53,309 bases of DNA, taken from contig NZ_PGGC01000015.1 in the NCBI RefSeq assembly GCF_002795305.1, forward strand, positions 1 to 53,309, in the 5' to 3' direction. Under the pieces are notes generated by a model. It searched no databases, was not told the origin of the DNA, and worked only from the letters and a program-made list of their open reading frames with translations. This document shows, piece after piece, positions 8,258-17,230 of the stretch (its first letter is position 1; each line of letters begins with the position of its first letter). This DNA comes from Aeromonas cavernicola. GTDB lineage: Bacteria; Pseudomonadota; Gammaproteobacteria; Enterobacterales; Aeromonadaceae. The position numbers and the translations under genes were made by a program.

Positions 8258-9078
8258 TCACCATACCCCCTCCCCCGACCAGCGCCGTGCCGGTCAGCGA
8301 GCCCACCTTGTTGCAGGTCAGGAGCCTGAGCAAAACCTATCAAAACCGCACTGGGCTGTTTCGTCGCCAAGCGGTGGAGGCCATCAAACCGCTGTCGTTT
8401 GATCTGGAGGTCGGCCAAACCTTAGCGCTGGTTGGGGAGGCTGGTTCAGGCAAAAGTACCCTCGCCCGTATTTTGGCTGGCATGATCGAGCCGACCAGTG
8501 GCGATATCGCCATTCAGGGTCGCTTAATGATGCATGGCGATTATCAGACCCGCTGCAAGCTGCTGCGGATGATCTTTCAAGACCCCAATACGTCCCTAAA
8601 CCGTAAGATCCGGGTCGGTCAGATCTTAGAAACACCGCTGCGCCTTAATACCGAGATGAGTGAAGAAGAGCGCCGCGACAAGGTGGTACAGACCCTGCGC
8701 ATGGTAGGCATGTTGCCGGATCACGCTCGTTTCTACCCGCAGATGCTCTCCTCGGGGCAACAGCAACGGGTGGCGCTAGCCCGGGCATTGATCCTCAATC
8801 CCAAGATCGTGGTAGCCGATGAAGCCCTCTCAACCCTCGATATCTCGGTGCGCTCTCAAATCATTAATTTACTGCTGGAGCTGCAAGAGACCATGGGCCT
8901 CAGTTACGTGATCGTGGCCAATGACCTTGGCATTGTTAGCCATATCAGCGATGAAGTGCTGGTGATGCACGAGGGACGAGTGGTAGAGCGCGGTAAGACC
9001 CTCAAGGTGTTTGCCGATCCCCAGCATGAGGTGACCCGCCGCTTGATCCAGAACTACAACAACGAATACCGCAAATAG
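8254..9078 (+). CDS. sapF: SapF, ABC transporter ATPase
   Basis: A 274-residue ATPase of the DppF/OppF type with Walker A GEAGSGKS (about residues 62-69), a good signature [15 protein letters not shown] and Walker [13 protein letters not shown]. As in SapD, the H-loop histidine is replaced: the segment reads VIVANDLG, with Asn223. It forms the nucleotide-binding heterodimer with SapD. It is the last sap gene, followed by a strong terminator shared with convergent htpG. Confidence 0.94.
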   Translation: MITIPPPPTSAVPVSEPTLLQVRSLSKTYQNRTGLFRRQAVEAIKPLSFDLEVGQTLALVGEAGSGKSTLARILAGMIEPTSGDIAIQGRLMMHGDYQTRCKLLRMIFQDPNTSLNRKIRVGQILETPLRLNTEMSEEERRDKVVQTLRMVGMLPDHARFYPQMLSSGQQQRVALARALILNPKIVVADEALSTLDISVRSQIINLLLELQETMGLSYVIVANDLGIVSHISDEVLVMHEGRVVERGKTLKVFADPQHEVTRRLIQNYNNEYRK

Positions 9079-9135
9079 AGAGGCGCTGGCCGCCTCCCTT
9101 GCCGTTGTTCCCCGCAGCTCTCACACGGCGGGATC

Positions 9136-9166
9136 AAAAAAGCCCACTGCATGCAGTGGGCTTTTT
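9136..9166. terminator. Bidirectional terminator between sapF and htpG
   Basis: A perfect palindromic stem, GCCCACTGCATGCAGTGGGC (9142-9161), is flanked by six A on the left and five T on the right, so it can end transcription in both directions. Confidence 0.92.
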
Positions 9167-9181
9167 GCGCGCGGTGGCGGC

Positions 9182-11095
9182 TTAGGCTTGCAGCAGCAGG
9201 CGGTTAACCCGCGAGACAAAACTGGCCGGATCGTTCAAGCCACCCTGCTCAGCCAGCTGGGCCTGCTCGTGCAGCAGGGCCACCCACTCACCAAACAGTG
9301 CGTCATCCTCGATGGTATCAAGCTTCTTCACCAAGGCGTGATCGGGGTTAAGCTCCAGAATATACTTCTGCTCTGGTACCGCTTGGCCAGCCGCACGCAT
9401 CAGCTTGATCATCTGGGTGCTCATGCCGTAAGAATCGGTGACGATGCACGATGGTGAATCAGTCAGACGGTGGGTAACACGCACCTCTTTCACCGCCTCA
9501 CCCAGACTCTGTTTAACCCGCTCCACCAGACCGGCGTTGGCCTTCTCGGCTTCCTCCTGCGCCTGCTTGGACGCATCGTCTTCCAGCTCGCCAAGATCCA
9601 GCTCGCCACGGGTGACGGAGATCAGCTGTTTGCCATCGAACTCGGTCAGGTGGCTCATCAACCACTCGTCGACCCGCTCCCACATCAGCAGCACTTCGAC
9701 GCCCTTCTTACGGAAGATCTCCAGATGAGGGCTGTTTTTGGCGGCGGCAAAGCTGTCCGCGGTGATGTAGTAGATCTTCTGCTGGCCTTCCTTCATCCGG
9801 CCAACGTAATCCTCCAAAGAGACGGTCTGGGCTTCACCTTCCCCTGTAGTGCTGGCAAAACGCAACAGTTTGGCAATCTCTTCGCGGTTGGCGTAATCCT
9901 CGGCGGGGCCTTCTTTCAACACATTGCCGAACTCAGCCCAAAACTTGGTGTACTTCTCACTGTCATCCTTGGCTAGCTTGTTAAGCATGGTCAGCACCCG
10001 CTTGGAACAGGCTTTGCGCAAGGAGGCGGTGACTTTGTTGTCTTGCAGAATTTCGCGGCTGACGTTGAGCGGCAGATCGTTCGAGTCCAGCACCCCTTTC
10101 ACAAAACGCAGGTAGGTCGGCATAAACTGCTCGGCATCATCCATGATGAAGACGCGCTGCACGTAGAGCTTCAGACCGTGCTTCTGCTCGCGGTTGTAGA
10201 GGTCAAACGGGGCACGGGCCGGCACATAGAGCAGGCTGGTGTACTCCTGCGCCCCTTCCACTCGGTTGTGACCCCAGAGCAGCGGATCTTCAAAGTCATG
10301 GGCGACGTGCTTGTAGAACTCTTGATACTCCTCGTCCTTGATGTCTTTCGGGTTGCGGGTCCACAGTGCCGTGGCACGGTTGACCTGCTCCCATTCACCC
10401 GGCGTACCGACGATGGTTTCACCGTCCTCTTCCCGATCCGGGGTGCCCTCTTTGAACATTTCGACCGGTACACTGATGTGATCAGAATATTTGCTGACCA
10501 CCGAGCGCAGCCGCCAGTCGTCGAGAAATTCCTCTTCTTCAGCACGCAGGTGCAAAATCACGTCAGTACCGCGACCGGCTTTGGTCACTTGCGCCACGGT
10601 AAAGGAGCCTTCCCCTTGCGATTCCCACTGCACCCCCTGCTCAGGCTCACTGCCAGCCGCACGAGAGATGACCGTCACCTTGTCGGCCACGATGAAAGCG
10701 GAGTAGAAACCGACCCCAAACTGACCGATCAACTGGGAGTCACGCCCTTGATCACCAGAGAGGTTTTTGAAAAATTCGGCCGTACCAGATTTAGCGATGG
10801 TACCCAGATGCTCAATCACTTGATCACGGGTCATCCCAATCCCGTTATCGGAAATGGTCAGGGTATGTTGCTCTTTGTCGACTACCAGACGCACGCGCAA
10901 CTGGCCGTCGTTTTCGAACAAAGAGTCATCGGAAAGCGCCTTGAAACGCAGCTTGTCCGCCGCATCGGAGGCGTTGGAGATAAGCTCACGCAGGAACACT
11001 TCTTTGTTGGAGTAGAGGCTGTGGGCCATCAGGCTCAGCAGTTGTTTGACTTCAGTTTGAAAGCCGTGGGTTTCGGTGTGAACACTTTGGGTCAT
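9182..11095 (-). CDS. htpG: HtpG, bacterial Hsp90 chaperone
   Basis: A 637-residue Hsp90 with the N-terminal GHKL ATPase domain ([41 protein letters not shown]), a middle domain with the catalytic-loop segment [10 protein letters not shown], and a C-terminal dimerisation domain. I start it at ATG 11095 ([12 protein letters not shown]), which has GAGG nine bases upstream; the frame is open to 11218 but that extension is not Hsp90-like, and ATG 11101 is too close to the ribosome site. A sigma-32 promoter lies about 45 bases before the start. Gene order recR-htpG is as in E. coli. Confidence 0.97.
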   Translation of the reverse strand: MTQSVHTETHGFQTEVKQLLSLMAHSLYSNKEVFLRELISNASDAADKLRFKALSDDSLFENDGQLRVRLVVDKEQHTLTISDNGIGMTRDQVIEHLGTIAKSGTAEFFKNLSGDQGRDSQLIGQFGVGFYSAFIVADKVTVISRAAGSEPEQGVQWESQGEGSFTVAQVTKAGRGTDVILHLRAEEEEFLDDWRLRSVVSKYSDHISVPVEMFKEGTPDREEDGETIVGTPGEWEQVNRATALWTRNPKDIKDEEYQEFYKHVAHDFEDPLLWGHNRVEGAQEYTSLLYVPARAPFDLYNREQKHGLKLYVQRVFIMDDAEQFMPTYLRFVKGVLDSNDLPLNVSREILQDNKVTASLRKACSKRVLTMLNKLAKDDSEKYTKFWAEFGNVLKEGPAEDYANREEIAKLLRFASTTGEGEAQTVSLEDYVGRMKEGQQKIYYITADSFAAAKNSPHLEIFRKKGVEVLLMWERVDEWLMSHLTEFDGKQLISVTRGELDLGELEDDASKQAQEEAEKANAGLVERVKQSLGEAVKEVRVTHRLTDSPSCIVTDSYGMSTQMIKLMRAAGQAVPEQKYILELNPDHALVKKLDTIEDDALFGEWVALLHEQAQLAEQGGLNDPASFVSRVNRLLLQA

Positions 11096-11140
11096 CGACA
11101 TTATCCTCAGACAATTCGGGTTGAACAGATTCACTATCCA

Positions 11141-11171
11141 AGATGGGGCCTGTGTACGGCATTTCAAGGGG
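11141..11171 (-). promoter_or_regulatory. Sigma-32 heat-shock promoter of htpG
   Basis: On the minus strand the sequence reads CCCCTTGAAA (11171-11162), 13 bases, then CCCCATCT (11148-11141). This is essentially the sigma-32 consensus (CTTGAAA, spacer, CCCCATNT). It lies 46 bases before the htpG start. Confidence 0.92.
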
Positions 11172-11298
11172 CATGTGGTCAATGAGTGTGAAGGGTGAGG
11201 TTTACCTCCCGCCAACACCCGCTGCCCCTGACATTCCCAACCCGAGGTAGTGGGGTGGAAATGTCAGATACACGCCCAAGCTAGGGGCTGGCGTTGGC

Positions 11299-11901
11299 TT
11301 AATTGAGGGGCTGACGCCCCATGATCGAGTGAGATAGGGTCGTGCCATCCACCAGCTCCAACTCACCGCCAACAGGAACACCATGGGCAATCCGGCTCAC
11401 CTTCACACCGACTGCGCGGGCCATGTCAGCAATATACCAAGCGGTGGCATCGCCTTCGATCGTCGGATTGGTCGCCAAAATCAGCTCACTGATCGCCTCT
11501 TCCCCTAAACGCCGCTCCAGTATATCTAGGCCTAGCTCTGCTGGGCCGATGCCATCAAGGGGGGAGAGATGCCCCATCAAGACAAAGTAACGTCCCGAAA
11601 ATTGGCCCGTTTGCTCAATCGCCGCGACATCCGCCGGACTCTCTACCACGCACAGCAGCCCATTCTCTTCCCGCTTGGGATTAGCACAGATCTCACATAC
11701 ATTATTCTCGGTAAAAGTACGGCAATGGCTGCAATGACCAATCTCCGTCAGTGCCCGCGACAGTAGCTGAGCCAACCGCAAGCCGCCGCTTCGCTCACGC
11801 TCAAGCAACGTAAACGCCATGCGCTGAGCCGATTTGGGCCCTACCCCAGGCAACACCTGCAAAGCCTTCATCATCTCATCAAGCAGGGGACTGAACTTCA
11901 T
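11299..11901 (-). CDS. recR: RecR, recombination mediator
   Basis: A 200-residue RecR: helix-hairpin-helix [17 protein letters not shown] near the N-terminus, a C4 zinc finger (CSHC at about residue 57 and CEIC about 12 residues later), a Toprim domain with VVESPAD and [11 protein letters not shown], and the conserved end [21 protein letters not shown]. It acts with RecO and RecF to load RecA at gaps. I start it at ATG 11901 ([10 protein letters not shown]), which has AGG seven bases upstream; the frame extends four codons further. It is upstream of htpG as in E. coli, but the usual upstream partners dnaX and ybaB are not here; a divergent AT-rich region follows instead. Confidence 0.96.
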   Translation of the reverse strand: MKFSPLLDEMMKALQVLPGVGPKSAQRMAFTLLERERSGGLRLAQLLSRALTEIGHCSHCRTFTENNVCEICANPKREENGLLCVVESPADVAAIEQTGQFSGRYFVLMGHLSPLDGIGPAELGLDILERRLGEEAISELILATNPTIEGDATAWYIADMARAVGVKVSRIAHGVPVGGELELVDGTTLSHSIMGRQPLN

Positions 11902-12320
11902 AATGCGCCTCACTCATCGCGGGGAATGCCCGCATTACGCCATGCCACCCATGGCTCATACGAATGGCGCAGGACTATACCTGAGCTCGCCCGCGCCTGC
12001 TATCTATCACCGTCTGGTTAGCGTAAATAGCTGCCATACGATATATCGCAATGGAATATACATTTACCTGTTATTAAATAATCGCTCGTTAAACGTTACT
12101 CTAAATAGCCTAATAAGCCGTCATCCGAGTTATATGCAGTAGGGTAATCAGACCTTGTTCAATATTGTTATAGCCGATAGACAAGCCGTGAATTAATGCA
12201 TGTACTGCCATCTCTCTATATCGTTTGCTACTCGGCTACCCAATCATGTACAATCGCCGTTTGGTTAATGAAATCACTATTACCTGTAGGTTTATTGGTC
12301 ATGTTGGATAATCGGAAAAT
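11902..12320. other. Gene-free divergent region between recR and the ToxR-like gene
   Basis: About 420 bases, GC-rich near recR and AT-rich from about 12020 on. Apart from the promoter candidate at 12225-12254 I see no RNA gene, repeat or convincing ORF. Confidence 0.5.
12225..12254 (+). promoter_or_regulatory. Candidate sigma-70 promoter of the ToxR-like gene
   Basis: TTGCTA (12225-12230), an 18-base spacer, then TACAAT (12249-12254), about 65 bases before the start of the regulator gene. It is the best -35/-10 pair seen by eye in this AT-rich stretch, so chance matches are likely. Confidence 0.4.
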
Positions 12321-12980
12321 ATGTTTTCGCTAAATCCTGAAACAGGTGATGTGACTTACCAAGGTACAATTGTTGGACAACTGAATGCCAGTGAAAGCTT
12401 GGTATTACAGTGCCTGATTGATCATCCTGGTGAACTGATCACCAAGGAAGCATTACTTGAGATTGGCTGGCCAGGTAAAGTGGTGCTCCCCAATTCACTC
12501 ACGGTGGCGATCAAAAACATCAGAAAAATTCTGCTGGCGGTAGCCACGGATGACTTTATTGAAACGCGTCACAGAAAAGGCTATATCTTTCACGCCATAC
12601 AGCCGCTTGATACTCCCGAGGGCTCACTGGCACTGACCTCTTATCCAACAGCCGCTAACGGTATTCTCCCACTGACCGTAAACGATACTCCTGATGCGGA
12701 TGGCGTCCCGTCCTCCCTTATTAAAAGAGCGTCGGTTGTCTTAATTGAGCTGTTTTTTTATAGCGTTATCATTTTGTTATCACTTTGGTCGCTGTTTCTC
12801 TTTACGCTGGACACCCCACTATTTTGTCAAGAAATAAATCAAGCTATTTTTTGTGGTTATAGCGAACTTGATCGTCATGAACTGGACCACTTAGAAGAAA
12901 CAAGCAGTAATGATGAAGGGGTATATCTCTATGGGTATGATAAAGACATTGATAACTTACAAATCCTTAAAATGGATTAG
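12321..12980 (+). CDS. Membrane-anchored winged-helix regulator (ToxR/TcpP/CadC type)
   Basis: A 219-residue protein in three parts. Residues 1-95 are an OmpR/PhoB-type winged helix without a receiver domain; the recognition-helix region reads NSLTVAIKNIRKIL and the wing reads IETRHRKGYIF. Residues about 96-136 are a low-complexity linker. One membrane helix spans about 138-162 and a short periplasmic tail of about 57 residues carries two cysteines (Cys169, Cys178). This is the layout of ToxR, TcpP, CadC and VtrA: DNA binding inside the cell, sensing outside. The gene overlaps the next by 50 bases. The region is AT-richer than its neighbours, suggesting acquisition. The signal and targets are unknown, and the exact subfamily cannot be named without a search. 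Confidence 0.75.
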   Translation: MFSLNPETGDVTYQGTIVGQLNASESLVLQCLIDHPGELITKEALLEIGWPGKVVLPNSLTVAIKNIRKILLAVATDDFIETRHRKGYIFHAIQPLDTPEGSLALTSYPTAANGILPLTVNDTPDADGVPSSLIKRASVVLIELFFYSVIILLSLWSLFLFTLDTPLFCQEINQAIFCGYSELDRHELDHLEETSSNDEGVYLYGYDKDIDNLQILKMD

Positions 12981-13374
12981 TTTGGGGTTGTTACTCATTT
13001 ACTCCGCCTCTCCTTTTATTAACGGGCTTGGCTGCGATTACCAACAGCAATACGAACGTGGCAATCTCTCTTTTTATTCAAGCTGCAAGTTTGGTTATGC
13101 CAAAAACATTATTCACAATAAAGCACGCGGTGAATTTTTAACGCATCAAGGCATAATGGGACGACATGGAGATACCATGATTTTCATTGCCAATGAAATA
13201 ACACGCAGCTCAGCTCATCCCGATATTCATCAAGATGTTTATTCCACCATGAATCGCGACTTTATTTATATTACCAAGATAGTCAATCGTGATAAGAAGG
13301 CATGGATTGTGATGACCTATCCCTATCATCGGATTCAAAAAATCAAAACTCGGGGCAGACAGTCATTTTGGTAA
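12931..13374 (+). CDS. Small membrane/periplasmic partner of the ToxR-like regulator (ToxS/TcpH-like by position)
   Basis: Starting at ATG 12931, the product is 147 residues; AAGGGGT nine bases upstream (12915-12921) decides this start over ATG 12910. A short cytoplasmic end is followed by one membrane helix (about residues 14-32) and a domain of about 115 residues predicted to be periplasmic, with two cysteines (Cys35, Cys52). Size, topology and overlap with the upstream regulator copy the ToxR-ToxS, TcpP-TcpH, PsaE-PsaF and VtrA-VtrC arrangement, in which the small partner stabilises or completes the sensor. I recognise no sequence family. The role is inferred from architecture and context. 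Confidence 0.6.
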   Translation: MGMIKTLITYKSLKWISLGLLLIYSASPFINGLGCDYQQQYERGNLSFYSSCKFGYAKNIIHNKARGEFLTHQGIMGRHGDTMIFIANEITRSSAHPDIHQDVYSTMNRDFIYITKIVNRDKKAWIVMTYPYHRIQKIKTRGRQSFW

Positions 13375-13574
13375 ATTAAGATTGCAGTAGGGGAAATCCT
13401 CACCCACGTTAACAACTGACACAATATTGACCGAGATATTTATTGGGTCGGTCTTCTTGCTTAAACTATACCGTCACTCGCCCCATATCAGGATGACCCG
13501 TCACTTGTGACAGCAAGTAAACACCATGCTAGAATCGGCCTCCCACTTATAGTGGCTCCATTTTCGCCAACACA

Positions 13575-13591
13575 GTGAAAGCAGACCAGTT
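13575..13591 (-). promoter_or_regulatory. Possible FadR operator upstream of fabB
   Basis: On the minus strand the bases read AACTGGTCTGCTTTCAC. The left half, AACTGGTC, fits the FadR consensus AGCTGGTCCGACNTGTT well and the right half fits poorly. FadR activates fabB in E. coli, and fadR itself lies 0.6 kb downstream of fabB. The site is about 55 bases before the fabB start. Confidence 0.35.
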
Positions 13592-13645
13592 GGCCTGCTA
13601 AAAACAGGTAGAATTGGCGCCAATTTTTCCAGACGAGATGAATTA

Positions 13646-14857
13646 ATGAGAAGAGCAGTGATCACCGGTATCGGCATCATCTCCAGTATCGGCAACAACC
13701 AAGAAGAAGTGCTGTCCTCCCTCAAAGCAGGTAAATCTGGCATCACTTATTCGACGCAATTTGAGCAGTACAATCTGCGTAGCCGTGTCTGGGGTGACAT
13801 CAAACTCGAACCGTCTGAACTGATCGACCGTAAAGTCATGCGTTTTATGGGCAACGCGGCTGCTTATGCCTATTTGTCTATGCAGCAAGCCATCGAAGAT
13901 GCTGGGTTGTCGGAAGAACAAGTCTCGCACGAACGCACGGGGCTCGTTGTCGGCTCAGGTGGCGCATCAGCTAAGAACCAGCTTGAGTCATGTGATATTG
14001 CCCGTGAAAAAGGCGTTAAGCGGGTGGGCCCGTACATGGTTCCTCGCACCATGTCCTCAACCACCTCGGCTTGCTTGGCAACCCCCTTCAAGATCAAAGG
14101 GGTTAACTACACCATTAGTTCTGCCTGTGCGACATCCGCTCACTGCATTGGCCATGCGATGGAGCTGATCCAGTTAGGTAAACAAGATGTGGTCTTCGCA
14201 GGTGGCGGTGAAGAGTTGGATTGGTCTATGACGACTCAGTTTGATGCCATGGGGGCTCTCTCCACAAAGTACAATGACACACCCGAACAAGCCTCCCGTA
14301 CTTACGACGCCAACCGCGATGGTTTCGTGATCTCTGGTGGTGGTGGCATTTTGGTGGTCGAAGAGCTGGAACATGCACTGGCTCGTGGTGCTCATATTTA
14401 TGCTGAAATCACCGGCTATGGTGCTACCTCAGACGGCTATGACATGGTCGCTCCGAGTGGCGAAGGTGCCGTGCGTTGTATGAAGATGGCGATGCAAACA
14501 GTAGGCAAGGTGGATTACATCAATACTCATGGTACGTCGACCCCAGTCGGTGACGTGAAAGAGTTAGAAGCTATTCACACATTGTTTGGCAGCAACGCCC
14601 CTAAAATATCCGCTACAAAAGCAATGACAGGGCACTCTTTAGGCGCAGCTGGCGTACATGAAGCTGTTTACTCGTTGCTCATGATGGAGCACGGTTTTAT
14701 CGCCCCAAGTATCAATATTGAAACCTTGGATGAAAAAGCCGAAGGACTGCCAATCGTACGTGAATATCAAACAGCAGACCTCAATACCGTGATGTCTAAT
14801 AGCTTCGGCTTTGGCGGTACGAACGCATCGTTAGTGTTTAGCAAATTTAAAGCGTGA
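13646..14857 (+). CDS. fabB: FabB, 3-oxoacyl-ACP synthase I
   Basis: A 403-residue ketoacyl-ACP synthase I, the condensing enzyme of fatty-acid elongation needed for unsaturated fatty acids. The thiolase-fold active-site triad is visible: Cys161 (SSACATSAH), His295 (NTHGTSTP) and His330 (TGHSLGAAG), with the C-terminal [10 protein letters not shown] glycine loop. Length and sequence match E. coli FabB (406 residues) and not FabF. The ATG at 13646 follows GACGAG at suitable spacing. It is a stand-alone gene ending at a strong terminator. Regulation by FadR is plausible from the half-site upstream. Confidence 0.97.
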   Translation: MRRAVITGIGIISSIGNNQEEVLSSLKAGKSGITYSTQFEQYNLRSRVWGDIKLEPSELIDRKVMRFMGNAAAYAYLSMQQAIEDAGLSEEQVSHERTGLVVGSGGASAKNQLESCDIAREKGVKRVGPYMVPRTMSSTTSACLATPFKIKGVNYTISSACATSAHCIGHAMELIQLGKQDVVFAGGGEELDWSMTTQFDAMGALSTKYNDTPEQASRTYDANRDGFVISGGGGILVVEELEHALARGAHIYAEITGYGATSDGYDMVAPSGEGAVRCMKMAMQTVGKVDYINTHGTSTPVGDVKELEAIHTLFGSNAPKISATKAMTGHSLGAAGVHEAVYSLLMMEHGFIAPSINIETLDEKAEGLPIVREYQTADLNTVMSNSFGFGGTNASLVFSKFKA

Positions 14858-14908
14858 TCGCCGGCTGAGTCAGCTCATCCCCATTCTCTTTTCACGCCTC
14901 ATCACGAC

Positions 14909-14941
14909 AGACCCCGTTCTCAACAGAACGGGGTCTTTTTT
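14909..14941 (+). terminator. Terminator of fabB
   Basis: An 11-base perfect stem, GACCCCGTTCT (14910-14920) and AGAACGGGGTC (14925-14935), with a CAAC loop and a run of six T. It lies 50 bases after the fabB stop. Confidence 0.93.
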
Positions 14942-15003
14942 ACGTGTTTTCGGATGACCATGACGTCTATTCAATCACATGTGGGACATGGCCTGTATGA
15001 TTG

Positions 15004-15156
15004 TTAGGAATTTGAGCTGTTATGCTGGGGCTCGATACCAAATAGATTGAGTAATACGCAGCAGGTTACCGCGACCGCGACAAAACCACTGAGAAAAATA
15101 AAGGGCATAACCCCATACCCTAATACTGTCCATATCGTGTGCTCAAGAAGACTCAT
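15004..15156 (-). CDS. Short membrane protein, TIGR02808-like
   Basis: A 50-codon minus-strand ORF that begins MSLLEHTIWTVLGYGVMPFI, has one long hydrophobic segment (about residues 8-40) and ends with a polar tail. The pattern of Leu-Glu-x-x-Ile-Trp then LGYxxMPxIFLSGF recalls the TIGR02808 family of very short Vibrio/Shewanella/Aeromonas proteins. ATG 15156 is preceded by GAGGGA five bases upstream. Its function is unknown; a single-span inner-membrane peptide is predicted. It stands alone between the fabB terminator and fadR. Confidence 0.7.
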   Translation of the reverse strand: MSLLEHTIWTVLGYGVMPFIFLSGFVAVAVTCCVLLNLFGIEPQHNSSNS

Positions 15157-15373
15157 AACATTCCCTCATCTAATAGAGTGAGATAGACCAACGGTGGAAC
15201 AGTGAGATGCCACCGTTATAAAGCTATTTGGCCCTAATAAAGAACCCTGTCATATGCCACTAAAGTAATAAACAGAAGGGTTATTTGCGCCAGATCAATT
15301 TTATCCTTAATTATTTTCATGTTTATCAGGCAATGACGCGCCCTCAACAGATACCAGCCCGTTCGCCAATAAC

Positions 15374-15395
15374 AAAAACGCGCCCGAAGGCGCGT
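15374..15395 (-). terminator. Terminator of fadR
   Basis: Minus strand: ACGCGCC, four-base loop, GGCGCGT, then five T (complement of 15374-15378). It lies 21 bases after the fadR stop. Confidence 0.85.
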
Positions 15396-15415
15396 CACAA
15401 CATGGCAGGGTAAAC

Positions 15416-16129
15416 TCAGTTATCACAGAGGTCACTCGGCATGTCACATCTTAGACGTGTCCATATCTTGCCAGACTCAATACCGTACTGACGTACCGTC
15501 ATGAACACGGCTTCATGATCCTTATTCTCGGCGAGCGTCAGCAAGGTTTTGTAATAGGCGTCGGCGGTTTCACGAGCCTGCTTGTCAGAAAAATAATAAC
15601 TGCCAACACGGCTATATAGGCCTTTGAAACCATTGAGGATCAATGCGTAAATCGGATTACCAGAAGCGAAGGAGAGCTGATGATGAAGACGATAATCAAA
15701 TTCGGCGTAAGCCTCAGCACTTTTTTCTACGTCACTCGCGCCCCGCAGAAGTTCGGCCGCAAGTTCAGGATTATTGCGAATAGCACCGCGGATAAAAATA
15801 GTACAAATATTGGTTCGAGCTGACAGCAGCTGAGCAACCAAATCAGGCACTTTATCCTGATCTAGCCGAGCTAAGGTCTCTAGGATGTTCAGGCCTGATG
15901 TTTCCCAGAAATTATTGACTTTTGTTGGTTTGCCATGCTGGATGGTTAACCAGCCATCACGTGCTAAGCGCTGCAATACCTCCCGTAGAGTCGTTCGTGT
16001 TACACCGATTAACTCGGACAATTCGCGCTCAGCAGGGAGTATTGATCCTGGAGGAAAGCGATTGTTCCAGATGGACTCGATAATGTATTCCTCGGCAAAC
16101 CCCGCAGGGCTCTGCGCTTTTATGACCAT
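15416..16129 (-). CDS. fadR: FadR, fatty-acid metabolism regulator
   Basis: A 237-residue GntR-family regulator. The first 90 residues, including [20 protein letters not shown] and the winged helix [20 protein letters not shown], are nearly identical to E. coli FadR. The C-terminal FadR acyl-CoA domain is more diverged but keeps [19 protein letters not shown]. FadR represses beta-oxidation genes and activates fabA and fabB; long-chain acyl-CoA releases it. It is divergent from nhaB as in E. coli, but here with about 1.1 kb between instead of a short spacer. Confidence 0.97.
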   Translation of the reverse strand: MVIKAQSPAGFAEEYIIESIWNNRFPPGSILPAERELSELIGVTRTTLREVLQRLARDGWLTIQHGKPTKVNNFWETSGLNILETLARLDQDKVPDLVAQLLSARTNICTIFIRGAIRNNPELAAELLRGASDVEKSAEAYAEFDYRLHHQLSFASGNPIYALILNGFKGLYSRVGSYYFSDKQARETADAYYKTLLTLAENKDHEAVFMTVRQYGIESGKIWTRLRCDMPSDLCDN

Positions 16130-16348
16130 GAATTAACTCTGTTGTAGAACGAAAAAAGGCTGACGAATCATATCAAAGCAGCGAATGCTGGCAAGCATAA
16201 GGTCAGTCCTCTGCTCACACATCTCCACCTTTGCGAGGTTCGTGATGCGGCCTCCTAGCCGCTATAAGGTCATAGCCTCTTGTGTTGCACAAACATGACA
16301 CTCACTAGATGAGGACTATAAAGCCGAGAAGATGTTGATTGGCGTTAT

Positions 16349-16817
16349 ATGAATTCCAGCCACAGAAGCGCATCGTCATTGGACGTTAACCCAGAATCTT
16401 GGAGTGGCTACTGCCGCCACCTCCACCCCGGTGAAGAGTGGAAAAAGATGGCTAAAAAGGAGGCGATCACCCGACTTCACTTCACCTATCGCTGGCGGAA
16501 CATCTTGCCAGATTGATACTGACAGCCGCAGCTTGCGGCAAAGTCGCCTCTCTCATCCACAGTGGTAGTCACTTGCTGCCTCCGTGCCATTGCCGGGAGG
16601 ATCGAGCATTCCATGCCTGCGCCTTATTGAGTATTGTTCCGTGCTATCTCGTTGGGACAAAACACTATTTTTCTCTCGACAGCGTCTCCATACAGCTTCA
16701 GTTCAGCACGTTCAAGCCGATATCCAGTGCAGTATTCCTGTTGATGTACGGTGGTTGACTAGCAGCCCTTTGATCGAAAGGATTCGCTTGTTACTTAATC
16801 CATATTCAGAGGAGTGA
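16349..16817 (+). pseudogene. Possible frameshifted gene of about 150 codons between fadR and nhaB
   Basis: Three successive plus-strand frames give protein-like text that could join into one product. The first is ATG 16349 to a stop at 16516 (55 codons, containing SGYCRHLHPGEEWKKMAK and TRLHFTYRWRNILPD). The second is about 16500-16630 (LILTAAACGKVASLIHSG). The third is about 16620 to the TGA at 16817 (VLSRWDKTLFFSRQRL and IPVDVRWLTSSPLIERI). Two frameshifts would be needed. I recognise no family and there is no good ribosome site. Alternatives are chance ORFs or sequencing errors in an intact gene. Confidence 0.35.
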
Positions 16818-16896
16818 ACATGTATATCACTGCCGACAGCACCCCGTCGGTCTTGCTGTGAGATAAAGCACAATCAACTGGAGGGGAGCAACACTC

Positions 16897-17094
16897 ATAG
16901 TTCATTTTATTAATAGCGCGGAAGATGTGAAAGCAATGATAAATCGACCATCAATGACATCGAGAGTCGTAGGTGATGAAAAGCAGGGTCTTGACCATAA
17001 TATGGATGATGTCAACAAGAGGCTCGATGAAATAGCACCTATTTTCAGCGCTAATATAACGCACGGTATCGGTTCCCCCTGTCAGTTGCAGTAA
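16897..17094 (+). pseudogene. Possible 65-codon gene with a lost start codon
   Basis: An open stretch of 65 codons ends at TAA 17092-17094 and has a polar, protein-like composition (HFINSAEDVKAMINRP, DHNMDDVNKRLDEIAPIF). Eight bases upstream of its first plausible codon is a strong ribosome site GGAGGGGAG, but that codon is ATA (16897), not ATG. This would fit a small gene inactivated by a start-codon change. No homologue is recognised. Confidence 0.25.
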
Positions 17095-17230
17095 AACCGA
17101 CATAAGCTTGGAGACAAATCGATCATTCTTTTACCTAATATCTCGATGCTATCTGACTGATAAGGGGCTTATATCCAAACACCAAGATTGAATCACTGTC
17201 ATTTCCAACAACCACACTGAGATCATCATT

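Noticed and set aside
10043-11185. A 380-codon plus-strand ORF
   Set aside because: It is a shadow of htpG on the opposite strand; long antisense ORFs are common in this codon usage.
16818-17230. A sodium-responsive riboswitch upstream of nhaB
   Set aside because: I looked for a structured leader but saw no conserved hairpin set or terminator just before nhaB; a covariance-model search would be decisive.
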